Below, piece after piece: positions 60,801 through 64,000 of a DNA stretch of 64,000 nt. The notes beneath the pieces are model-generated. The model worked only from the letters and a program-made list of their open reading frames with translations, was not told the DNA's origin and did not search any database. The stretch is taken from positions 337,910,375 to 337,974,374 of the forward strand of contig JAVHZZ010000003.1 in the NCBI GenBank assembly GCA_036250195.1, in the 5' to 3' direction. Within the stretch, counting starts at the first letter, position 1. Every line of letters begins with the position of its first letter. Origin of the DNA: Mixophyes australis. Lineage: Eukaryota; Chordata; Amphibia; Anura; Limnodynastidae. A program made the position numbers and the translations under genes.

Positions 60801-63800
60801 TATAGGAAAAACACATTATAATAAAACCCTTTATCTTGTGTAATCCCAAATTGCTCTAAAATAGTTCTGAGTGCTTCGTTTCTAGATGGTAAAGCTTGAG
60901 AATTTTATATATGTTAAGGCAAAAGCCCAGTTTCCCAGCCTTTTTATATCCGTACTGCCAGAACTGTGTACGTGGGCAGCACGGTAGCCTAGTGGTTAGC
61001 ACTTCTGCCTTACAGCACTAGGGTCATGAGTTCAATTCCCGACCATGGTCTTATCTGTGTGGAGTTTGTATGTTCTCCCTGTGTTTGCGTGGGTTTCCTC
61101 CGGGTGCTCCGGTTTTCTCCCACACTCCAAAAACATACTAGTAGGTTAATTGGCTGCTATCAAATTGACCCTAGTCTGTGTGTCTGTCTGTCTGAGTGTG
61201 TATGTTAGGAAATTTAGACTGTAAACTTCAATGGGGCAGGGACTGATGTGAGTGAGTTCTCTGTACAGCGCTGCGGAATTAGTGGCGCTATATAAAATAA
61301 ATGGTGATGATGATATGTCGCAAAGCATTCGTATTAACACATGAACATTATCGTACATCACTAAGGCAGAAAGACAATGTTGAGTAGCATACACATCTCA
61401 GAGGTATAATTATTAGACACCGAGATCTGTATTGTTTTGTGCTGCATGTGATATACCCAACTCTGAAACTTTATTTAGCTTGATTTCAGTGGTCACACTT
61501 ATTACATGCCCTTATCATCTGCTTCATATCAATCCCACCCGTTATACACTGAGGGCTATAGTTAAACTGGAGATAGTTGGTGTTCTATTTCAGCATCCAC
61601 AGATGATTGTTATTATAGTGATTGGAGTATTCTTGACCATCAGTAGTAAAAGGACTGTACCTAATTCCAATATGCATTCTTCTAGCTGTGTGCTACCATA
61701 ATTTGGTGGCTTGCAGAGGATTATGGGAGTTGTGGTTCACTTACATGCAGAGATACACATTTCAGATTTTGCTGTGAGTTATATTTCATCAATATATCTT
61801 CACTTTCTTTTAGCCTTCAGGCCTTCATGTTTTATCCGTTTCTGAAAATAGCAATCAGTTTTTTAAAATGAAATACTGCTTCTGCAGGAAATGCTTGTAA
61901 GAGAGGTCCATGCCAACTGTATTCTGATCCAAATATATGCAGGACGCATACAGCTATTGTGGGATATATTTGCTAAACACTATTAATAAGTGATCTGTTT
62001 TAGGCTACGTGCACACGGACGTCATTGATCTGTCTTCCCTAAGTCACAATGTTTGATATGTGAAAACAGAACAGAGCATAGATGTCATTAATCTATGCAC
62101 AAACGCCAGTAAAGTGCAGACGGAACGGTAGAATGCGGGTGACAATGCAGGGACTAGGGAAAAATCAGGCATATTCTACTTTTCCTAGGCCCCTTCTGTC
62201 ATTCTTTGGTAAGATGACTATGTACAATGTACACTGTCTCTTATTACAGAGCCTTCACCTGCCAAAGAGCAGAATGGAGGGGAGAGGAACTAAATGACTC
62301 TAATGTAGTAACGTGACTTAAGGCTTGTGCACATTGAATATGTAATCATACATTTCCAGCCAAATGAATGAGACACACTCATCCCAGAGTCGGGCACCAG
62401 TTAGCAGCGAGCGTTGGGCACAACTCAGCCGTCAGCATTTGAACATGTGTGTACCCAATACTGGGTGTGTAACAGTTCCTTAATTCCTTATGTTATTTTT
62501 AACTTCCACTCTTCAATGTTTGATCAAGTAAATGTAGATATTTGTCAATGACTATAGCAAAGTATTTTACTAATCTTAATTCTTGATTTTTCTTTCTGCG
62601 CTAAGGGATTGTACATTTCTCTGTGGCAGTTTAGTTTTACATAGTTTTACTTATTGGCGCTCTGTGGATCCAGCAGGTTCCCCCGATGATTTTAGCATAG
62701 AGAGCATCTCCTGCCCGAATGGGCAGCATGGTGGCTTAGTGGTTAGCACTTCTGCCTTACAACACTGGGCAGAAGTTCCCGACCATGGCCTTATCTGTGT
62801 GGAGTTTGTAGGTTCTCCCTGTGATTGCGTGGGTTTCCTCCGGGTGCTCCGGATTCCTCCCACACTCAAAAAACATACTGGTAGGTAAATTGGCTGCTGT
62901 CAAATTGACCTTAGTCTCTCTCGGTCTGGGTGTGTGTGTTAGGGAATTTAGACTGTAAGCTCCAGTGGTGCAGGGACTGATGTGAGTGAGTTCTCTGTAC
63001 AGCGCTGTGGAAGTAATGGCGCTATATAAATAGCTGGAGATGATGATGATGATGAATGGTACTTCTTTATCTTTGTTAATGTCCCGTTCCAGTGAATTTC
63101 TCATTTGCTTGAATGGACGTTCATGTGGGAGGGGCTTTGACAACTCAAACAATCTCCACTCAACAGAAGTAAGAATCTCTTTCTCGAAATGCCAGATGCA
63201 CTGGGGTAGCCACCAAATCCACTGAACTCTAATAAATAACTAGTCTTTTTATTTTATTTTATGTCACCTAATTCTACCCAAAATTACATTTTCTGTTTTA
63301 GGGGAGATTTAGCCTTTAACTCTTTAGTGTCTTATTTATTTTAAGTTTATAATATTTCAATGTATTATTGTACAATGAATGTGTCTCTATAACCCTGTTG
63401 ATAAATCTGCTAAGAAATAAGTTTATACGTTTGAAACCTCCTAGGTCTTTTCGTATGTAAACCACACAAATTACTTTGCAATATTTAGTTACTGCATAAT
63501 GGATTTAGTAATCATTTCAAATTGACTTGTTGCTGAACATCTTAATTAAATCCGTTTCTTTATCCTTAAGATTCAGTCCTGTCAAATAATCATAATGGGA
63601 AGAGCATGTAGATTCAATCTAAACAAATACATTTGTTTTATTCTGTTTATTCTGTTTATTCTGTATGTCTCCCAGCCACTGACTCTGCCTTACAAACCTC
63701 TCTCTCTCTGCCAGGCTGTTGTAATTGTAAATCATAACTATAGATTGTGTATTGTGTTACTCTCTAATGCTGGACCTTATCTATTCATGTTTTAGGATGT

Positions 63801-63841
63801 CGGGAATGGCGGGTCTGTTTCACCTATCAGGATGGATTCGG
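32482..63841 (+). CDS. TMX4: TMX4, ER thioredoxin-related transmembrane protein 4 (5' five exons; 3' end beyond window)
   Basis: Encodes a type I ER membrane oxidoreductase of the protein disulfide isomerase family. The exons join in frame to 192 codons (239, 116, 46, 129 and 46 bp; all introns GT-AG; phases 2, 1, 2, 2, 0). The product has a signal peptide (hydrophobic segment about residues 29-50), a thioredoxin domain with active site WCPAC (Cys85, Cys88), a cis-proline (Pro130 in TTLPTIF), and the start of the linker towards the membrane segment. TMX4 is preferred to TMX1 because of LSGRFFVTTLP, LEKKW, EPLSGWKSP and MSGMAGLF. The known mammalian TMX4 site is CPSC; here it is CPAC, as in TMX1. 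The transmembrane helix and acidic tail must lie to the right. Intron 1 is about 20.5 kb, nearly half of it a provirus. Confidence 0.92.
32721..33741 (+). other. TMX4 intron 1, part left of the provirus
   Basis: Noncoding. Contains an unclassified repeat-like segment (about 33040-33330, with CACCCGGC motifs near both ends) and no other feature I can support. Confidence 0.6.
33742..33745. repeat. provirus target-site duplication, left
   Basis: TCGT directly before the left LTR, repeated at 43369-43372. Four-base duplications are typical of gammaretroviral integrases. Confidence 0.9.
33746..34320 (-). repeat. provirus 3' LTR
   Basis: TG...CA ends (TGTTAGATCTG / TTTAACA on the + strand). On the minus strand it has TATAAAAA (33887-33894) and AATAAA (33865-33870) about 20 bases later. 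The poly(A) signal therefore sits at or just before the expected transcription start, which implies a short R region. A GT-rich stretch follows. Confidence 0.95.
34321..34333 (-). promoter_or_regulatory. polypurine tract
   Basis: Reads AAAAGATGGGAAA on the coding strand, directly abutting the 3' LTR; all purine except one T. This is the expected position for the plus-strand DNA primer of reverse transcription. Confidence 0.75.
34577..36301 (-). CDS. env: retroviral envelope glycoprotein (gamma-like), intact 574 codons
   Basis: Surface/transmembrane glycoprotein for entry, made from a spliced RNA. The hydrophobic signal segment is at about residues 13-33. Surface-subunit CXXC is CWVC (87-90). 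In the transmembrane subunit, LDYLTAREGGMC leads into CX6CC (402-410); the pairing of CXXC with CX6CC is known from gamma-type Envs with a covalent SU-TM bond. A membrane anchor lies at about 471-497, then a cysteine cluster (CCSC) and an approximately 70-residue tail ending in CX2C-X11-CX2C (546-564). The boundary near 319-322 reads VIKR, not RX(K/R)R, and no typical hydrophobic fusion peptide follows; a CC pair occurs at 343-344. The start codon is two bases after the pol stop, in another frame, whereas gammaretroviral env usually overlaps pol. An in-frame stop lies just upstream, so this start is sound. Confidence 0.93.
   Translation of the reverse strand: MCKEKCIVKPKCIIITGLLLMLISVMGIVYAVGLSIKHGKDFRYSDLKSNLTFRTRRELHETLNEPWDNAFVQMHYTAAKTLNLTNCWVCTYPPLSAKTMNWVAVPLTLGEAADLNLTGGSKVTQSKYVTLPVPILTTLFAKKVDFCITIHPISESSTMQATQKGKNITIKHNNYNLGMAPCQAASLIFTDNTNPDKGRIPPVSVHTCRNNSIPLLGVWIQRSYPDWMNQSDCKGNMTVITPNMTKTHDILRAISHLVFDIPYVLPSDIYYLCGRRAYKWLPYGGYGNCTLGRILPSTYYVDEMLPEYYNAQDLREHSVIKRSLSPSKKSDPKLINLPWVNRCCIKKAFSYIIDLASLIDKVTDQYDVTFRLMVKEMKMITKEVQAHRLVLDYLTAREGGMCMIAKEACCNYVNQTYEVNLAIEDHLNEVRRLKRDFAEQHKEEPWLSETWFSWLNPANWFNGLGGWISGILSIIAKCMVLLLVIYVVVKIAIWLTKKLLTLDCCSCRKKNELPEPVMITEIFKRLMPETNSELYEQWSADKPKKCTVCNKKLLTTEQRTCKACRTTIDSLTTY
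36304..39993 (-). CDS. pol: retroviral protease, reverse transcriptase/RNase H and integrase (Pro-Pol)
   Basis: Open from the codon after the gag amber stop to TAA at 36304; the first in-frame ATG is at 39891, and residue numbers here count from it. Protease: IDSGA, with the active-site Asp at 3. RT: Asp260 in VIDLANAFF, LPQGG (293-297), YVDD (326-329). RNase H: Asp663, Glu701, Asp722 and Asp792, all present. Integrase: zinc motif His871, His875, Cys905, Cys908; catalytic Asp937, Asp995 and Glu1031 (the last two separated by 35 residues); GPY motif at 1157-1159 near the C-terminus. All catalytic residues are intact. An acidic linker (about 596-625) joins RT and RNase H. It is likely made as a Gag-Pol fusion by amber suppression, as in gammaretroviruses. 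Confidence 0.95.
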   Translation of the reverse strand, partial: ENGPQNHILPSLTVSSGSQCTIPLKIRGLTETTALIDSGAATSVLQTKLLPQSFISPETVPATGLDGRIQLLHKTKPLTIELDDNQTIDTQFLVSDSCPMNLLGADLLSALNATIQYKDGQVELTVSPSKMGLIAFDTAQFLLNVNVSNSEPTWCFYVNLDYLFAQVNPELWAKGKMDVGLMPVQAVQIKLKPGAQPVKTKQYPLRPDQTTAIGYQVKDYLGAGVLRECRSSWNSPLYPIMKRSPNSDGTPSFRMIHDLREVNKRIMINTPIVPNPHTLLNQIPPTSEWFTVIDLANAFFSVPITEESQELFAFTYQDKQYTWTRLPQGGATSPSEYSEAMALILKDWLPINSSSVVIQYVDDLLLCANTQETCEQDTVSLLQFLCKKNCKASKEKLQAVQRKVEFLGHCISHQARHLTEQRKEAIQKVQVPHTYKELRAFLGLLTYCRDWISAASSKLQVLYEVLKGPMQQGPIQLTQEQVHMFQTLKQDILTAPALALPNYDKPFTLFCHETNAHANGVLTQEHAHKQKPLAYYSAQLDHVIKAAPTCIKAVAAAAIILEKSTDIVLGHPVTLMVPHAVTEILNQAQTKHLSAARLTRYEVALLTPSNVTLKRCTVLNPATLFPQDLKDGEMEPDSKNEPEGLEEVTAETETEKLCKQNFFSDHDCIELMQLEALGLTNIHDTPLPDADIDLYVDGSRYYIDGTPYTGCAVTTQKYILIQRSLPSYMSAQEAELKALTMACIYAEGQKVNIYTDSRYAYGIAHDYGPIWKSRNFMGSSGRPIKHANHIRELFTAFQMPAKLSVIKVKAHTKETTPEAEGNRLVDQAAREAAVTPIPEGEVAYVVVPDPKFDRTILQAMQKQATENEKRAWARLGALKVQGEWCKGQQLCLPKALYTIMANIVHGKVHLGKDAMVALTNKYWIAPGFAQAAQAIVSGCLICAQNNPGKSVPTPQKCTPQTLYPFQRIQIDFIHLPKCSGYENVLVCVDLFSRWVEAWLCRKANAKTVAKKITEEIVCRYGVPEVIESDRGTHFTGEEFQQRLRDMGITSALHTPYRPQSSGCVERLNGTLKLKIQKIMAETGLPWISCLPIALHSVRNTPRKGTGLTPYEILFGCPYRTGCYFPQQLQHYHGDLLNYVTLLQKQLTKIHGQVFSSIPDPNLDTDTHSLQPGDWVVIRKYVRKSLEPRYEGPYQVLLTTPTSVKLEGKDTWIHASHCKIFLQGESDSDK
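39994..39996 (-). promoter_or_regulatory. amber codon between gag and pol (probable readthrough site)
   Basis: A single TAG ends gag; the same frame is open on both sides and pol's protease follows about 35 codons later. In murine leukemia virus and relatives this arrangement works by suppression, helped by a downstream pseudoknot. I have not modelled the RNA structure here. Confidence 0.8.
39994..41595 (-). CDS. gag: retroviral Gag polyprotein with added zinc fingers, intact 533 codons
   Basis: Structural polyprotein. It begins MGNSDSK, giving a glycine at position 2 suited to N-myristoylation. Matrix-like helical region about 15-95. Residues 121-142 (W121-X-C123-X4-C128-X3-N132-X6-C139-X2-C142) fit the RanBP2/NZF zinc-finger signature exactly. 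A C150/C153 pair follows, then a second finger-like block (W185, C187, C189, C200, C203) with the same C-X10-C-X2-C spacing but lacking the Asn. PTAPP at 214-218 is a late-domain motif for ESCRT recruitment. The capsid-like region is about 260-450. One nucleocapsid CCHC knuckle (C505, C508, H513, C518) ends the protein. The NZF block is not part of any Gag architecture I know; the rest is ordinary. Confidence 0.93.
   Translation of the reverse strand: MGNSDSKQTDDSNSPVDIMRRILGNGGIEGMGDLFKKAGIGREGTLDPIKIQHIYKSYNDYVKKHKLEGKLLNWLKVSEQILLEQETQELEENMTALNLGLSCDTDACQLYAGSMKRQRKWRCPRYNCGYGNSAGDQVCVACGAHWTTSCRSCYDNQSPEGPREDLRGHAENAGKIVLMKKKHTWKCRCPQIHLWRDTECPSCRMNKLELKIEPTAPPLSHDGISAEIQPAEPIMGLYPVYNQTTPGRVAGPNNIPPAIEDRVVNWYKPWSPTDQMSLARDVPNIDKNPMGFYRYMNHLQIFYNATWLDLDQMTKVTVGNYAANQIAQTAAMIDGAAIVMPTDARKKEALSGQQWTAKCQAYCEGKIRDMPSQDTPQGKGQSVTEYYTECRQRHEDYGYGFVDARDVRVFRNAFLGGLSPDILKTLKVSRPEYSTLAPDVLLTVLKAIEEDSKDRQDKKKPLQHVYVMQHPEKSFKCPMPKQKTPEISSIKMTQRSQECMKKGLCFHCLQKGHLKRDCPNTGAPRVEYKPKTA
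41705..42064 (-). CDS. small leader reading frame upstream of gag (119 codons), function unknown
   Basis: Lies between the primer binding site and gag, in a different frame from gag, ending about 110 bases before the gag ATG. The protein has one CXXC (C10, C13), a hydrophobic middle and a basic KTRK / KKK pair, with no recognised domain. A position ahead of gag is known for the orfC accessory gene of walleye dermal sarcoma virus, which is of about the same length; I claim only positional resemblance. It could instead be a chance open frame in a 1.2-kb leader or an N-terminal exon. Confidence 0.45.
   Translation of the reverse strand: MSQFVGLYQCNQCTGLLILQKTSCFLSPNLLTVIDSFGSRGDIYYSGYSSANYIAIIGTHTDVTYIKTRKGELWVDILQTIPKNISKKKPLICPIFERITSAFIPDTVRETLLRGQSTD
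42702..42703 (-). other. candidate major splice donor in the leader
   Basis: Minus-strand CCATG|GTGAGTAG, about 70 bases downstream of the primer binding site, is a strong 5' splice-site match and suits a donor for env (and possibly leader-frame) subgenomic RNAs. No acceptor was assigned. Confidence 0.45.
42772..42790 (-). promoter_or_regulatory. primer binding site, best fit tRNA-Gln
   Basis: On the coding strand, 3 bases (ACT) after the 5' LTR comes TGGAGGTCGCCACCGAGAT. The complement of the vertebrate tRNA-Gln 3' end reads TGGAGGTCCCACCGAGAT, so the match is complete apart from one extra G. Threonine and proline tRNAs fit less well. Confidence 0.7.
42794..43368 (-). repeat. provirus 5' LTR
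   Basis: 575 bp, apparently identical to 33746-34320. TATAAAAA at 42935-42942 and AATAAA at 42913-42918 on the minus strand. It drives transcription leftwards, opposite to TMX4. Confidence 0.95.
43369..43372. repeat. provirus target-site duplication, right
   Basis: TCGT immediately after the right LTR, matching 33742-33745. Confidence 0.9.
43613..43783. mobile_element. foldback MITE (CAACCAATCAGATTCTA family)
   Basis: Ends GGGGCAGAGTCTAATCAAAC and GTTTGATGAGTCTACCCC; inner arms GCAACCAATCAGATTCTA / AGTCGGATTGGTTGCTAT. Related to 10119-10280 and 59855-60034. Confidence 0.75.
44787..45054. mobile_element. MITE with GGGCCTYAT-type inverted ends
   Basis: Left GGGCCTCATTTAGAGTAAG, right CTAACTCTACATAAGGCCC. 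An internal AATTTGCACCCCTCACATTG block resembles the inner arms of the 16723 and 27533 elements, so it may be a distant member of that family. Confidence 0.65.
53238..53353 (+). CDS. TMX4: TMX4 coding exon 2 (active site)
   Basis: Acceptor TTTTTTAATTCCAG|CTATGCC and donor AACCAG|GTACAG. Completes Phe80 and encodes YAPWCPACQQF (redox cysteines 85 and 88) through NINVAKVDVTEEP. Confidence 0.95.
53511..53823 (+). mobile_element. tRNA-headed SINE, head slightly truncated
   Basis: Starts within the head (ATGGTTAGCACTTCTGCC), has a clear B-box-like GAGTTCGATTCCC, the full body, and ends GCTGATGATGATAG. Confidence 0.88.
53826..54110 (-). mobile_element. diverged SINE copy, minus strand
   Basis: Complement of the same SINE (GGGAGCTTACAGTCT, TATGTTTTTGGACAGTGTGAG, ending GCTAACCACTCTGCCGTCCT) but with many more substitutions than its neighbour. 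It forms a tail-to-tail pair with 53511-53823. Confidence 0.75.
54780..54813. repeat. (TTA)n microsatellite
   Basis: About eleven ATT/TTA trinucleotide units. Confidence 0.9.
58629..58674 (+). CDS. TMX4: TMX4 coding exon 3
   Basis: 46 bp between TTTGTTAG and GTAAGT. Encodes GLSGRFFVTTLPTIF with the cis-proline; the split codon at the end becomes His134. Confidence 0.93.
59291..59580 (+). mobile_element. tRNA-headed SINE
   Basis: Head GGCAGCACAGTGGCCTAGTGG, B-box-like GAGTTCAATTCCCGACC, 3' end GCGGAATTAGTGGTGCTA with an ATGATGATGA tail; about 40 bp missing around the ACATACTAGTAGG segment. Confidence 0.88.
59855..60034. mobile_element. foldback MITE, best-preserved copy of its family
   Basis: Arms of about 70 bp pair almost perfectly: TTTACTAAACTGCGGGTT with AACCCGCAGTTTAGTAAA, and GTGGAGATGTTGCCTATAG with CTATAGGCAACATCTCCAC. 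Inner CCAATCAGATTCTAGC pairs with GCTAGAGTCTGATTGG. Confidence 0.88.
60494..60622 (+). CDS. TMX4: TMX4 coding exon 4
   Basis: Acceptor GTGTTTCCTAG, donor ATCTT|GTAAGC. Encodes AQDGVFRRYHGSR, LEKKWKVIEP and LSGWKSPSSI, the C-terminal part of the thioredoxin domain. Confidence 0.95.
60973..61314 (+). mobile_element. tRNA-headed SINE, full length
   Basis: GGGCAGCACGGTAGCCTAGTGG head, GAGTTCAATTCCCGACC, complete body, GCGGAATTAGTGGCGCTATA and a GGTGATGATGATA tail. Useful as the reference copy for this window. Confidence 0.92.
62721..63054 (+). mobile_element. tRNA-headed SINE
   Basis: Head GGGCAGCATGGTGGCTTAGTGG; the B-box region is damaged (GCAGAAGTTCCCGACC). The rest is complete, with a GATGATGATGATGATGA tail. 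Confidence 0.88.
63796..63841 (+). CDS. TMX4: TMX4 coding exon 5
   Basis: 46 bp between CATGTTTTAG and GTAAGA. Encodes LMSGMAGLFHLSGWIR, the luminal juxtamembrane segment. The transmembrane exon is not in the window. Confidence 0.9.
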
Positions 63842-64000
63842 GTAAGAAATACCTCCTGTTTGTAAGAAAATAATCATATTTTCTGCATTGATTCAAAGTG
63901 AACTGAAAATGTGCCTTGCATTTGGAGAAAAACACTTTATAGAACTTAGCAATATCTAGGGGACATTCATCCCTATGTCATAGACTTTGTCTCTGCAAGC
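63842..64000 (+). other. TMX4 intron 5, start
   Basis: Begins at a GTAAGA donor; the window ends inside it. The transmembrane and tail exons must lie beyond. Confidence 0.85.

Larger units (their letters stand above)
60623..63795 (+). other. TMX4 intron 4
   Basis: Noncoding; carries two SINEs. 61999-62350 has GCTACGTGCACACGG and GGCTTGTGCACATTG near its two ends, suggesting a degraded MITE. Confidence 0.6.

Noticed and set aside
1..64000. CRISPR arrays, bacterial operons or phage-type systems
   Set aside because: Gene structure, introns and repeats are eukaryotic; the tandem arrays seen are microsatellites, a minisatellite and LTR duplications without spacer-repeat organisation.

Overview
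This looks like a stretch of a large, repeat-rich vertebrate genome, most likely an amphibian (frog). I infer this from split genes with long introns, a tRNA-headed SINE present in about a dozen copies, L1, hAT and foldback transposon families, and a gammaretrovirus-like provirus. The species cannot be named from the sequence alone. The only host gene I can support is the 5' part of TMX4, which encodes an ER thioredoxin-related transmembrane protein. Five coding exons lie on the + strand (32482-63841), and the gene runs off the right edge before its membrane segment and acidic tail.

Layout. 1-32.3 kb is intergenic and almost wholly built of dead or non-autonomous mobile elements. These are a hAT transposase relic split by a SINE (914-2629), a rotted L1 on the minus strand (about 4.2-7.9 kb), several short hAT elements with 8-bp target duplications, two solo LTRs with perfect 5-bp target duplications (11133-12196 and 23084-23816), a second hAT relic with a BED finger invaded by a LINE 3' end (18.85-20.99 kb), and foldback elements and palindromes. 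32331-32481 is the GC-rich region just before TMX4 exon 1. 32.7-53.2 kb is TMX4 intron 1, followed by introns 2-4, which are rich in SINEs.

The standout feature is a 9,623-bp provirus (33746-43368) in antisense orientation in TMX4 intron 1. Its two 575-bp LTRs look identical by eye, it is bounded by a 4-bp duplication (TCGT), and gag, pro-pol and env are all open. It therefore looks very young. Gag and pol share one frame separated by a single amber codon, integrase has a GPY motif, and Env has CXXC and CX6CC motifs, all as in gamma-type retroviruses. Several parts do not fit the usual plan. Gag carries a perfect RanBP2/NZF-type zinc-finger signature plus a second, degenerate one upstream of capsid. 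The Env tail ends in a CX2C-X11-CX2C pair. The leader holds a 119-codon reading frame ahead of gag. The SU/TM boundary lacks a classical furin site and an obvious fusion peptide.
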